DNA from: Bryobacterales bacterium
Lineage (GTDB): Bacteria > Acidobacteriota > Terriglobia > Bryobacterales > Bryobacteraceae
Direction: 5' to 3'
Length of the DNA: 50,016 nt
Assembly: GCA_020846745.1 (NCBI GenBank)
Contig: JADLDI010000025.1
Coordinates: forward strand, 1 to 50,016
A program made the translations under genes and the position numbers. Below are positions 8,101 to 17,117 of this stretch, piece by piece. How positions within the stretch are numbered: the stretch's first letter is position 1; every line of letters begins with the position of its first letter. The notes below the pieces were generated by a model. It worked only from the letters and a program-made list of their open reading frames with translations, searched no databases and had not been told where the DNA came from.

Positions 8101-11100
8101 CTAGAACTGCAACATCACGGTGATGTTCATCAGCGGCTGTCCGCCGAAGGACGCCGTACGCGGATCGTCCTGCAACTTGCCGAATGTACGTGGGTTCACG
8201 AAGTCGACAGTTGTCGTCGGACCGGTGAAGTTGTAGGTCTTCAAGGCATTCTGGAAATCCCAACGGAATTGGGCATTCACCTTCTCAGAAATCCGGAAGT
8301 TCTTTTGCGCCGAAACCTGGGCCCATACCATGCGAGGGCCTGTGAGGATGTTACGTCCCGCGTTGCCGGGAGTGAAGGCGGCCGGGTACGCGAATGCGCT
8401 CTGGTCGATAACGGCAGGGCGGTTTTGCAGGGTGAACCGGTCCGGACCGCCATTGTTCCAAAGTCCGAAGTTGTACACGGGAGTACCGACGAGGTCCGGA
8501 CGGCGAGCGCCGGCGAAACCCGGGTAGTAGTTGTAGGGGCTGTTGGCAAAGGTGAAGTTAAGCGGATTGCCCGACTCCAGGGTCTGGATCCAGCTCAGCT
8601 CCCAGCCGCCCATGAGCGTGTTCTTCCAGCCGCTCAGGCCCGCACCCCACTTCTTGCCCTTGCCGAATGGGATTTCCCAGTTTAAAACGCCGATCATGCG
8701 ATGGTTGCGATCGTAGCCGGCGCGGCCTTTCTCCAGGTTCCGGTTCTGGATGGGCGCAACACCGCCGCCGGAGTTATCGGAGTCGGAGCTGTTGATGGCT
8801 TTCGAGAACGTGTAGAAGGCATCGAAATAGAGGCCCTTCGACATGCGCTTCTCGAATTTAACAGTCCCGGAGTGGAAGGTGGAGTGGCCGAAATTCGACC
8901 GCATGGTGATGTCGCCAAACTGCGGGAAGGGCCGGAAATTCTGGGCCGCCGCGAACACGCGGTTGCGCAATGCCGGATCGTTGGCCGCGTAATCGACCGG
9001 GAACGTGTTGATGTTCCAGGTTTCGAGCAGTCCGACGCCGGCCGACCCCTGGTAGCTCACGTCCACCAGGTAGTCCCGCGCGAGTTCGTACTGGATGCTC
9101 GCATTCCAGTTCATCGTATAGGGATTCCGCAGAGAGGGGTCCCAGTAGCGGATGCTGCGGCCGCCGTAGTTCGTGCCGACGAAGGGGGCAACACCGTTGA
9201 TCAACCGGACCGAAGGCAGCGGAGCCGTCTTGCTGATCTGGTAAATCGGCGTGGGGTCGCCGGGCGCAGGCTGCACGTTCACCAAGCCCTGATACTCGTC
9301 GTACATCTCGCGGCCGGACGGATACTTGATGTCCACCGTGTACATGCCGAAGCCGCCGCGGAAGACCCATTTTTGCAACGGGTGCCACGCCAGACCGACG
9401 CGCGGGTTGAAGTTATTGCTGTCGCGTTTGGCGAGCGGCGACGTGGGATGAGCAATCGCGCCCTTCTGCCCGGTTAGCGGGTCGGCGCCGGCCGGATCAA
9501 ACTGGCTCATCAGCCCATATTTGGTCGTGAACGGGCTTTCGTTGGAATAGCGCAAACCGATGTTCGCCGTAAGTGTGGGGGTCACCTTCCAATCGTCCTG
9601 GATGTAGAAGCTGTGGATGGACGAGCGCGGCAGCCAGCTTGTCAGCTCCGACCGGAACACGGTCTGGGCCACATAACCGGTCATGAAGCCCGCGAAGGTG
9701 TTACCGGTTGCCGGCACCGGTTGTCCGTTCGCCTGCAAGCCGGCCGTCACGTTCGAAAAATCGAACTGCACCGGATTGGCCAGGATGGCGGAATTAAGCC
9801 GGAATCGCAGCAGTTCGTAGCCGAACTTGAAGGCGTGCGTGCCGCGCATATACGACAAGTCGTTGCGGAACGAGATCGTCTCGTTGACGCTCTGACTCGG
9901 CGTCGACCCGTACAAGCCGTACATCGTGTTGGGGGACAAACGGTCTGTGCTCGTCGCGCTGAACGAGGGCATCAAGTCGCCGTTCAGGTTCGGAATGCCC
10001 AGCTTTCCTGCCCAGTTCTGCTGATACGACGGCACTTGTGTGGCCGCCCAGCGGCGGTAGTAGCCCACGCGCGCATCGTTCACCAAGGTGGGAGAAACGA
10101 TCCACGTCTTGCCGAACGACATGTTTTGGTTCCGCGACGGAGAGTAGTTGCCGGCGGCGGCGTCAAACTCCGGCCGCTCGTCTTTCAGGTTCCACGGACG
10201 GCCAAAGCCGCTGTAGCGATTATCCGTCCACGAGTAATAGATCTTGAAATTAGGCGTGAACTGGTGATCCAACCGCAGATTGTAGTCGTCCAGGAACGTG
10301 CGCGCAAACTCATCGGCCAGGTAGTTCCCGTTCGGTCCGTTCGCATTGAACGTGCCCGGCCGGTTTGGCGCACGCCACGGGTCGAATTCGATCACCTTGC
10401 GCGCAACGGGATCGATGCGGCTCTGCGGAATGATGTTCCCGGGAAACGCATCGCGCAGCCAGGCGCCATTCACAAACCGCGTCGTGGCGGGGTCGAAAAT
10501 CTGGTTTGCGTTCGCGATGCCCGGGAAGTTGAAGTTGCCGGCCTTCATGGCGTCGGTCGGCACCGTAGTGTCCACCTGCGCCACCTTCTTTTCGTGCAGC
10601 CGCTGATATCCGAAGAAGAAGAAAGTCTTGTTCCGGCCGTCGTACAGTTTCGGAATCATCACCGGACCGCCAATGTTGGCATCCGGCTGCATAAAGAACA
10701 CCGGTACGCCGTTCGGACGTCCTGGCGCGGGCTGCGATGTCTTCAACCGGTCGAAGAACAACCGGTGCTGCATCATGCGGGTGCGGCCGTAGAAGGAACC
10801 CATCCCGTGCAGTTCGTTTGTTCCCGACTTTTTTACAGCGCTGATGACGCCACCTGCCGAGTGCCCGTATTCGGCCGGCGGCACGGTGGTCAACACCTTC
10901 ACTTCCGCCACTGAGTTCTGCATCGGCTTCGGTGTTTCCGTTCCACCGTTCTGGTCGTTTCCATTTACGCCGTCCTCGAAGATGCCGATCGCGCCGGCCC
11001 GCTGACCGGCCAGGTGATATGCGCCAAGCGACCCGCCGTATCCGTAGCCGCCCTGCGTCATGCCCGGGACAAGGTGCAACGTCGAGTTCACATACCGCTG

Positions 11101-11544
11101 ATACAGCGGCATGTCGTAAAGCACATTGCCGCTTACGACGGTACCCGTCGCCGACGTTTCGGTTTCCAGCAACTGCGTTACACCGGTTACTTCCACCGAC
11201 TCCGACACAGAGCCGACTTGCATCACCATGTCCACGGCCAGGGTGTCGCCGGTGCGCAATTCAACGTTCTCTCTAACTGTTTTCTTAAAGCCTTGCGATT
11301 CGAATGAAACGCGGTATTGCCCAGGTTGTAGCGAAAGCACGCGGTAAATACCGTCTTCGTTGCTAATCGCATTCTGGGTAAAGTTGGTTGATAACTGGAC
11401 AACGGTGACACTCACATGAGGAATCACCGCGCCGCTCGGGTCTGTAATTCTCCCCGTAATCGTCGACGTTCCGATCTGGCCCCACGACACGGCGGCCAAA
11501 CCGAATGCCAACACCGGCAGCGACACTAATCGAGACTTCAACAC
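8101..11544 (-). CDS. TonB-dependent receptor with carboxypeptidase-regulatory domain
   Basis: An outer-membrane beta-barrel receptor of 1147 residues, in the large Acidobacteria-specific Oar/SusC-like class. I prefer the GTG at 11544 (next residues LKSRLV) because GAGGAGGGG lies 7 bases upstream and a signal peptide follows directly (LVSLPVLAFGLAAVSWGQ). Domains: signal 1-22; carboxypeptidase-regulatory Ig-like domain about 25-105 (GTITGRITDPSGAVIPHVSVTV-like); plug about 115-235; barrel to the C-terminus, which ends in the aromatic residue of ITVMLQF as barrel proteins do. Substrate unknown; the class is linked to oligosaccharide or peptide uptake. It is transcribed away from the FG-GAP gene, only 47 bases apart. 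Confidence 0.93.
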   Translation of the reverse strand: MLKSRLVSLPVLAFGLAAVSWGQIGTSTITGRITDPSGAVIPHVSVTVVQLSTNFTQNAISNEDGIYRVLSLQPGQYRVSFESQGFKKTVRENVELRTGDTLAVDMVMQVGSVSESVEVTGVTQLLETETSATGTVVSGNVLYDMPLYQRYVNSTLHLVPGMTQGGYGYGGSLGAYHLAGQRAGAIGIFEDGVNGNDQNGGTETPKPMQNSVAEVKVLTTVPPAEYGHSAGGVISAVKKSGTNELHGMGSFYGRTRMMQHRLFFDRLKTSQPAPGRPNGVPVFFMQPDANIGGPVMIPKLYDGRNKTFFFFGYQRLHEKKVAQVDTTVPTDAMKAGNFNFPGIANANQIFDPATTRFVNGAWLRDAFPGNIIPQSRIDPVARKVIEFDPWRAPNRPGTFNANGPNGNYLADEFARTFLDDYNLRLDHQFTPNFKIYYSWTDNRYSGFGRPWNLKDERPEFDAAAGNYSPSRNQNMSFGKTWIVSPTLVNDARVGYYRRWAATQVPSYQQNWAGKLGIPNLNGDLMPSFSATSTDRLSPNTMYGLYGSTPSQSVNETISFRNDLSYMRGTHAFKFGYELLRFRLNSAILANPVQFDFSNVTAGLQANGQPVPATGNTFAGFMTGYVAQTVFRSELTSWLPRSSIHSFYIQDDWKVTPTLTANIGLRYSNESPFTTKYGLMSQFDPAGADPLTGQKGAIAHPTSPLAKRDSNNFNPRVGLAWHPLQKWVFRGGFGMYTVDIKYPSGREMYDEYQGLVNVQPAPGDPTPIYQISKTAPLPSVRLINGVAPFVGTNYGGRSIRYWDPSLRNPYTMNWNASIQYELARDYLVDVSYQGSAGVGLLETWNINTFPVDYAANDPALRNRVFAAAQNFRPFPQFGDITMRSNFGHSTFHSGTVKFEKRMSKGLYFDAFYTFSKAINSSDSDNSGGGVAPIQNRNLEKGRAGYDRNHRMIGVLNWEIPFGKGKKWGAGLSGWKNTLMGGWELSWIQTLESGNPLNFTFANSPYNYYPGFAGARRPDLVGTPVYNFGLWNNGGPDRFTLQNRPAVIDQSAFAYPAAFTPGNAGRNILTGPRMVWAQVSAQKNFRISEKVNAQFRWDFQNALKTYNFTGPTTTVDFVNPRTFGKLQDDPRTASFGGQPLMNITVMLQF

Positions 11545-11591
11545 TTGGAAACCCCTCCTCATTAAGCGCGCTACACTGCCTAGGCAGACAC

Positions 11592-13358
11592 ATGGAGCGC
11601 TCTCCACGCAGATCGGATGAATTATATGACAGCCGGGTATACCGCCGTCAACTGTTTGTAAAAACCGCTTTGGCGTTCTTTGTAGGCGCGAGCCTGATTT
11701 GGGGGCAGGGCATCGCTTCCCGGAACGTCAAACCCACGCCCCGTTCCAAGCCATCGGGCATTCCCTTCAACGCCCGGTTCGTGGACATTGCCGCCCAGGC
11801 CGGGTTCAAACAGTCCACGATCTACGGCAGTGCGGAATCCAAGGCATACATCCTTGAAGCAGTCGGATGCGGTGCGGCGTTCTTCGATTACGATAACGAC
11901 GGTTGGATGGATATCTTCATTGTTAGCGGTACCCAATTAGAAGCTGCCCCTGCTGAAGCCACTAACCGCCTCTATAGGAATAACCGCGACGGGACTTTTA
12001 CAGATGTTACGGACAAAGCGGGCCTGCGCAAGGCCGGCTGGGGGGGCTCTGTAACCGCCGCCGATTACGATAACGACGGTTTTTCCGACTTATTTATCAC
12101 TTACTGGGGGCAGAACGCTCTCTACCGCAACCGTGGCGACGGGACTTTCGAAGACACCACCCAGCGCGCCAACCTGCTGAACAAGGAAACCCGCTACGGC
12201 TCCGGCGCCGCTTTCTTCGATTATGACCGGGATGGCGACCTCGACCTGTTTGTCGCCAATTACCTGATCTTCGATCCTAAGCGTGTCCCCCGGCCCGGCC
12301 AGTCGGCTAACTGCACCTGGAAAGGCGTCCCGGTCAACTGCGGTCCTCGCGGACTCCCGCCCGCCTCCCACTCCCTTTACCGCAACAATGGCGACGGCAC
12401 CTTCACCGACGTGTCAGCCCCCGCCGGCATCGCCAAAATCGGCGGTTCCTATGGCATGACGGTCGTCCCCGCGGACTACGACAACGACGGTTGGTCCGAT
12501 ATCTACGTCGCTTGCGACTCGACGCCCAGCTTCTTTTTCCGCAATAATCACGACGGCACGTTCACGGAATCCGGACTCGAACGCGGTGTCGCCCTCAACG
12601 AAGACGGCATGGAGCAGGCCGGCATGGGCGTCGGCATCGGCGATATCAACCTGGACGGCTCCCTGGATATCCTCAAAACCCACTTCGCCGACGACACGAG
12701 CGTCGTCTATCGAAACGACGGCAAAGGCAACTTCGACGACATCACCATCGCTTCAGGCGTCGGCGTCGAAACCCGGTTCGTGTCCTGGGGCGCAGCTATC
12801 ACCGACCTGGATAACGACGGATTGCCCGACCTCTTCATCGCCACCGGCAACGTCTACCCTGAGATCGAAAAGAAGGTCGCGTCTTACCCCTACAAAACCC
12901 CCAGAATCATCTTCCGCAACCTGGGCAACGCCAAATTCGAAGAATTGATCGACGAAGCCGGTCCCGGAATCGCCGCCACACACTCTTCGCGTGGCGCAGC
13001 GTTCGGCGACTTCGATAACGACGGCGACATTGACGTAGTAATCGTCAACTTAGGCGAAGTCCCATCGCTATTACGCAACGATCTGAAGCCTGGTAACAAC
13101 TGGGTGACCATACAACTAAGAGGAACTAAATCCAATCGCAGCGCCATCGGCGCCAGAGTTACCGCCCGCTACGGCAACCGTAAGCAGGTCCAGGAACTAA
13201 CCAGCCAATCGAGCTTCTACTCGTCCAATGACCCGCGATTACACTTTGGCCTGGGTCAGGCGGCCAGTGCGACCCTGGAGATCCGCTGGCCGACGGGCAA
13301 GTCGCAAACCATCGAGAACGTGAAACCGAACCAGTTGCTGACGGTGACGGAGCCGTAG
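11592..13358 (+). CDS. FG-GAP/ASPIC-UnbV (CRTAC-like) secreted protein
   Basis: The ATG at 11592 gives a 588-residue protein with a basic leader and hydrophobic segment (KTALAFFVGASLIWG). Some seven FG-GAP/VCBS repeats follow, each with a calcium-loop motif such as DYDNDGWMDIFI, DYDRDGDLDLFV or DLDNDGLPDLFI, forming a predicted beta-propeller. The last 100 residues are an ASPIC/UnbV domain (NWVTIQLRG, SNRSAIGARVT, LHFGLG, IRWPTGKSQTIENV). The family is abundant in Acidobacteria, Planctomycetes and Verrucomicrobia; the role is not firmly known, with binding to surface glycans or receptors often suggested. It diverges from a TonB receptor, which may be functional pairing. Confidence 0.9.
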   Translation: MERSPRRSDELYDSRVYRRQLFVKTALAFFVGASLIWGQGIASRNVKPTPRSKPSGIPFNARFVDIAAQAGFKQSTIYGSAESKAYILEAVGCGAAFFDYDNDGWMDIFIVSGTQLEAAPAEATNRLYRNNRDGTFTDVTDKAGLRKAGWGGSVTAADYDNDGFSDLFITYWGQNALYRNRGDGTFEDTTQRANLLNKETRYGSGAAFFDYDRDGDLDLFVANYLIFDPKRVPRPGQSANCTWKGVPVNCGPRGLPPASHSLYRNNGDGTFTDVSAPAGIAKIGGSYGMTVVPADYDNDGWSDIYVACDSTPSFFFRNNHDGTFTESGLERGVALNEDGMEQAGMGVGIGDINLDGSLDILKTHFADDTSVVYRNDGKGNFDDITIASGVGVETRFVSWGAAITDLDNDGLPDLFIATGNVYPEIEKKVASYPYKTPRIIFRNLGNAKFEELIDEAGPGIAATHSSRGAAFGDFDNDGDIDVVIVNLGEVPSLLRNDLKPGNNWVTIQLRGTKSNRSAIGARVTARYGNRKQVQELTSQSSFYSSNDPRLHFGLGQAASATLEIRWPTGKSQTIENVKPNQLLTVTEP

Positions 13359-13819
13359 GCGACGCGAATAGGGTGTGACTCGGATTGTGCGGGCGGACGC
13401 GTTGGCGCACGGGTTTGGATTTGGAGGGCTTCGCGTGGGAGAACCCGTCGGTTACGGAAGACGGGACTGGGGGCCGATAGTTGGGTCAGAAGGCAAGAAC
13501 GATCGCGTGCGGACGATCGGAAGAGGCCGAGCGGGAGGTCGGGTTGCGAACGTTCGCCCCACAACGGGGGAGGTTTGTTTGGCTGGGAGGTTATTGGATG
13601 GGTGCGACGGAGAGGGTGATTGGGCTACGGGGTACAGGGGCGTGTGCCGGCCGGGCCGCTGACGCTCCCGCTCCGTTTCGGGAGGCAGCGGTTGGAAGCG
13701 ATGGTGTGTTTGCAGGTTAGAAACTCCTGAACACCGCTCCCTTGCGGTCGCGGCTCGGTTACACGGTGCGTGTTTGCAATGGTTTGAGCGAGCCGTGGCG
13801 GGGATTATTCTTCGAACCG
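13359..13819. other. 460-base intergenic region with dispersed repeat
   Basis: No supported gene: the frames here lack ribosome sites and recognisable domains. The start holds gaatagggtgtgac, also seen near 235. GC-rich patches near 13662-13682 (ccgctgacgctcccgctccg) and the 56-base element at 13731-13786 belong to a family of dispersed elements found also near 44.8 kb. Confidence 0.6.
13731..13786 (+). repeat. dispersed 56-base repeat, copy A
   Basis: This stretch aligns without gaps over all 56 bases to the reverse complement of 44816-44871. The first 26 bases (acaccgctccct then gcggtcgcggctc) differ at one site and the last 15 (gtttgcaatggtttg) are identical; the middle is diverged. Outside genes, it looks like a short interspersed element, perhaps mobilised in trans. 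Confidence 0.75.
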
Positions 13820-15178
13820 TTACCCGAGCGCGATCTCCAACGCGCGGCCCACCCGGAACACGCCCGCTTCGTCCCATGGCCGTCCGACGATCTGCGCGCT
13901 CAGCGGCATCCCGTCTCGCGAGCGTCCGCAAGGAAGCGCCAGCGCCGGCCAGCCGATCATGTTGAATCCGCGGACGAAACGGGTCGCGGCTAACCGCACA
14001 TCCTCTTCCACGCCGGCGATCGTCACGGTCCCCTGCCCGATCGGTGGAGCGACGTTGGGCGCGGTGGGCGTCAGCAGGAAGTCCACTTGCTTCCACACCT
14101 CGGCATACTCCCTTTGGAAGCTGCGCCGCACGCGCTGTGCGTTCACATAATCTGTCGCCGGCAGCAGCCGACCCTGGTCGAGCAGCGCCAGGGTATCCGC
14201 CCCAATTTCGTTGCGCCGGTGCAGATACGGCAGCATCAGTGCCGACGCTTCGGCGCACAGCACGATCCGGCTGGTCGCGTTCAACCCCGCGATATCGGGC
14301 ACCTCCACCGGCACGATTTGCGCGCCCGCCTGTTCGGCGAACCGCACCGTCTCCCGCACGGCGAACTCCACATCCTCTTCTACACGCTCAAAGTAGAAGT
14401 TTTCGGGCACCCCGATGCGGACTCCGTCCAGGCGCGCATTGTCTCCGGGATCGTACTCGCCGACCGGCACACGCGATGACGAGTCGTCTCGCGGATCGTA
14501 ACCCGCAATCGCCTGCAGCACCACCGCGGCATCGCGCACGCTGCGTGTCAGCGGACCCATATGGTCCAGCGTGAAATCCAGCGGCATCACGCCATACCGC
14601 GACACACGTCCCGTGGTGGGCTTGATCCCGACCGTCCCGCAATAAGCCGCCGGCAACCGGATCGATCCGCCCGTGTCCGACCCCATCGCCATAAACACCA
14701 TGCCCGCGCCAACGGCCGTCGCCGACCCGCCGGACGAGCCGCCCGGTATCCTTGTCGGGTCCACACAATTCCGGACAGCGCCGTAGTGAGGGTTGTTCGA
14801 GGTCACCCCGTAGGCCAGCTCATGCATGTGCGTTTTGCCTACGATGACCGCGCCTGCCTGTTCCAGCTTCTCGACGACAGCCGCGTCAATCGACGGCACG
14901 TTATCGGCAAACAACGGCGACCCGCAAGTTGTCTTGACGCCTTTTGTGCAGAACACGTCCTTCACCGCCACCGGCACGCCATGCAGCGGACCGCGCACTT
15001 TGCCCGCTACGCGCTCTGCATCCATCTCCCGCGCGCGTTGCTCCGCGCGCCCGTCCATCATGGCCAGAAAAGCGTTGAGGTCCGCGCGACGCTTGATTAC
15101 TGCGAGGCTCTCGGTCGTCAGTTCGACGGACGATGCCTCGCCCGTCGACATCTTGTGTGCCGCTTCTAAGATCGTCAC
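13820..15178 (-). CDS. amidase-signature enzyme (GatA-like)
   Basis: A 452-residue amidase-signature hydrolase. The Ser-cisSer-Lys triad is complete: Lys in GVPVAVKDVF, cis-Ser in PGGSSGGSATAV, and nucleophile Ser in GSDTGGSIRLPA. It begins with a GTG at 15178 that overlaps the TGA of a 58-residue upstream ORF (GTGA), so it is translationally coupled. The set resembles GatC-GatA in layout, but no gatB is present and the small partner is not clearly GatC, so a stand-alone amidase acting on an unknown amide is more likely than the tRNA-dependent amidotransferase. Confidence 0.9.
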   Translation of the reverse strand: MTILEAAHKMSTGEASSVELTTESLAVIKRRADLNAFLAMMDGRAEQRAREMDAERVAGKVRGPLHGVPVAVKDVFCTKGVKTTCGSPLFADNVPSIDAAVVEKLEQAGAVIVGKTHMHELAYGVTSNNPHYGAVRNCVDPTRIPGGSSGGSATAVGAGMVFMAMGSDTGGSIRLPAAYCGTVGIKPTTGRVSRYGVMPLDFTLDHMGPLTRSVRDAAVVLQAIAGYDPRDDSSSRVPVGEYDPGDNARLDGVRIGVPENFYFERVEEDVEFAVRETVRFAEQAGAQIVPVEVPDIAGLNATSRIVLCAEASALMLPYLHRRNEIGADTLALLDQGRLLPATDYVNAQRVRRSFQREYAEVWKQVDFLLTPTAPNVAPPIGQGTVTIAGVEEDVRLAATRFVRGFNMIGWPALALPCGRSRDGMPLSAQIVGRPWDEAGVFRVGRALEIALG

Positions 15179-15351
15179 AGTTCCATCTCCTGCACGGCCT
15201 GGATATAAGAGGGTTCGATTTCCACTCCAACCGATCCCGTCTGCTCAAGAAAGGCTGCCCGCATTCTATCCAGCAGCGGACCGATCCGTTCCAACTGGTC
15301 TTCCGGAATATCAGGCGCAATTGCCGCGGCTACGCTTTTCCAGTCAGTCAT
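15175..15351 (-). CDS. 58-residue protein coupled to the amidase
   Basis: Minus-strand ATG at 15351, TGA at 15175-15177 overlapping the amidase GTG. The peptide MTDWKSVAAAIAPDIPEDQL continues with a helix (ERIGPLLDRMRAAFLEQTG) and ends VEIEPSYIQAVQEMEL. It is acidic and helical, about two-thirds the size of GatC, and may stabilise or chaperone the amidase as GatC does for GatA. I do not recognise a named family. The overlap and protein-like composition argue that it is real. Confidence 0.65.
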   Translation of the reverse strand: MTDWKSVAAAIAPDIPEDQLERIGPLLDRMRAAFLEQTGSVGVEIEPSYIQAVQEMEL

Positions 15352-15371
15352 CAGGAAGGTATTCTAGCGCC

Positions 15372-16334
15372 ATGGCCTCTTCGCTGTCCTTTGGCCTCTC
15401 GCGTCTCACAACGGCCGGCAACCGCATCGTCCGTGCCGATACCAGCCAACCGATACTGCTTTGCGGCGTCAACCGCTCCGGCCTCGAATACTCCGAACCC
15501 GACGAAGACGGCTTCGCGTCGGCTGCCGGAATGTCGCGCTATGAAATCCGCCACATCGTCCAACGGTGGGGCGCGAACATCATCCGGGTGCCCTTTAATC
15601 AGGATTGGGTACTTAACGGCCGCCGCCACTGTTCGGCCGAAGATTACCTTCGCGACCTCGATCGCGTCATCGCCTGGGCCGCTCAATACGGCGCTTACAC
15701 GTTGCTCGACCTACAATGGCTGGACGCTGACAACCCATACGGCGCGAACCGCCAGTTCGTACCCACGCTCCCGAACGCCCGCACTGCCGGGATGTGGGCA
15801 TTGCTCGCCCGGCGCTATCGCGAAGAGCCCGCTGTCTTGTTCGACCTCTTCAACGAACCGCACGACCGTCTGCCCGAAGATCCCCATCCGCTCATCCGTC
15901 CGGACGGTTCGCGCTGTCCCCACCAGTTCCGCGTCACCATCTCAGAATGGCAAATCTGGGCACGCCACCTGATCGACGCTATTCGCGCCGAACATCCCGA
16001 CGCGCTGATCTGGGTGGCCGGCACAAACTGGGCTTACGATCTCCGCGGCCATCCGCTCGACCGTTCCGACATCGTCTACTCGACCCACATCTACCGCAAC
16101 AAAGGCGACGACTGGGATGGAGCCTTCGGCGACCTGTCCTACACCGTTCCCGTCTTCGCAGGCGAATGGGGCGGCACGGACGCCGACGTCGGCTGGGGCC
16201 GCCGCCTCGCCCGCTACATGATGGACCGCGGCATGGGCTGGACCGCCTGGAGTTGGTCCGACGATCCCTATGTCGTCACCCGTTACGCCCCCACTCGCTT
16301 CGGCGACCTGATCCGCCGCGCCGGGAGTGGTTAG
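15372..16334 (+). CDS. glycoside hydrolase family 5-like (cellulase-type) enzyme
   Basis: A 320-residue TIM-barrel glycosidase without a signal peptide. GH5 landmarks in order: Arg/Asn near LLCGVNRSGLEYSEPD, the WGANIIRVPFNQDWVL strand, the acid/base Glu in VLFDLFNEPHD, HxY in VYSTHIYRNKGDDW, and the nucleophile Glu in VPVFAGEWGG. A late Trp (TAWSWSDDP) completes the site. It probably cuts beta-1,4-linked glucan or mannan oligosaccharides in the cytosol, or is exported by an unseen route. The ATG at 15372 is chosen because it starts immediately before the barrel; it lies 20 bases from the divergent amidase operon. Confidence 0.87.
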   Translation: MASSLSFGLSRLTTAGNRIVRADTSQPILLCGVNRSGLEYSEPDEDGFASAAGMSRYEIRHIVQRWGANIIRVPFNQDWVLNGRRHCSAEDYLRDLDRVIAWAAQYGAYTLLDLQWLDADNPYGANRQFVPTLPNARTAGMWALLARRYREEPAVLFDLFNEPHDRLPEDPHPLIRPDGSRCPHQFRVTISEWQIWARHLIDAIRAEHPDALIWVAGTNWAYDLRGHPLDRSDIVYSTHIYRNKGDDWDGAFGDLSYTVPVFAGEWGGTDADVGWGRRLARYMMDRGMGWTAWSWSDDPYVVTRYAPTRFGDLIRRAGSG

Positions 16335-16391
16335 AAAGTGTCGGTGTGCGATCCGGGGTTGTAACCGGAGTGGTTATCCCATGGATAGAGA

Positions 16392-17111
16392 TTAGCGGTT
16401 GGTGCGGCGCCTTTTCCAATCGAACAGGGCAACTCCAGTAGCTACGGAGACGTTGAGGGAGGCTATGGCTCCGGCCATGGGGATGCGGACGAGGACATCG
16501 CAGTGTTGCTTTACCTGGTGGTGGAGGCCTTTGCCTTCGGCGCCTATCACGAGCACGGTTGGTGAACTGTAGGTGACCTTGTCGTAATCTTCCGTGCCGC
16601 GCTCATCGAGGCCGTAGATCCAGAAGTTCATCGCTTTGAGTTGCTCGAGGGCGCGGTTGATGTTGGACACGCGAATGAGAGGCAGATGTTCGAGGGCTCC
16701 GGCGGCGGCCTTTGCAACAACGGGAGTGACACCGGCGGCGCGGCGTTCCGGGATGGCGACGGCGTCCGCACCGGCGGCGTGGGCGGTACGGATGATCGCG
16801 CCGAGGTTATGTGGGTCTTCTATGCTGTCGGCAACGACGATCATCTGCGCTTTAGGCGCGATGGCTTCCAGGGTGGCGTAGCGCTGTTCACCGGCGACTG
16901 CGACGACACCTTGATGGACAGCGGTGCGGCCTAGTTTGTCGAGGGCGGCACGTTCTTCAAAGCGGACCGGGATGCCGTTCTCGCGGCAAAGGTCGATGAT
17001 GGACTGGATGCGAGGGCCGCCGGCACCCTTGGCGACAAGGACGCGTTCAATGGCGCTTCCGGCACGTAAAGCTTCGAGTACCGGATTGACACCGGCGAGA
17101 ACACGATTCAA
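16392..17111 (-). CDS. rlmB: 23S rRNA (guanosine-2'-O)-methyltransferase RlmB-like
   Basis: A 239-residue SpoU/TrmH-family SPOUT enzyme. The N-terminal substrate-binding domain (VLAGVNPVLEALRAG) precedes the knotted catalytic domain from about residue 90, with motif 1 (DSIEDPHNLGAIIRTAHAAGADAV), motif 2 (LVIGAEGKGL) and motif 3 (IPMAGAIASLNVSVATGVALF). RlmB methylates G2251 of 23S rRNA. The start is TTG at 17111, with AGGAG 11 bases upstream. It follows the sialidase-like gene by only 6 bases, so the two are probably one transcript despite unrelated roles. TrmH-type tRNA methylation cannot be excluded. Confidence 0.9.
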   Translation of the reverse strand: MNRVLAGVNPVLEALRAGSAIERVLVAKGAGGPRIQSIIDLCRENGIPVRFEERAALDKLGRTAVHQGVVAVAGEQRYATLEAIAPKAQMIVVADSIEDPHNLGAIIRTAHAAGADAVAIPERRAAGVTPVVAKAAAGALEHLPLIRVSNINRALEQLKAMNFWIYGLDERGTEDYDKVTYSSPTVLVIGAEGKGLHHQVKQHCDVLVRIPMAGAIASLNVSVATGVALFDWKRRRTNR

Positions 17112-17117
17112 GTTAAG

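Noticed and set aside
9613..10914. 433-codon plus-strand frame opposite the first TonB receptor
   Set aside because: Arg/Val/His-rich antisense frame of a strongly supported gene.
13452..14258. 268-codon minus-strand frame over the amidase 3' end and the intergenic region
   Set aside because: Frame-shifted shadow of the amidase; the intergenic part has no recognisable content.
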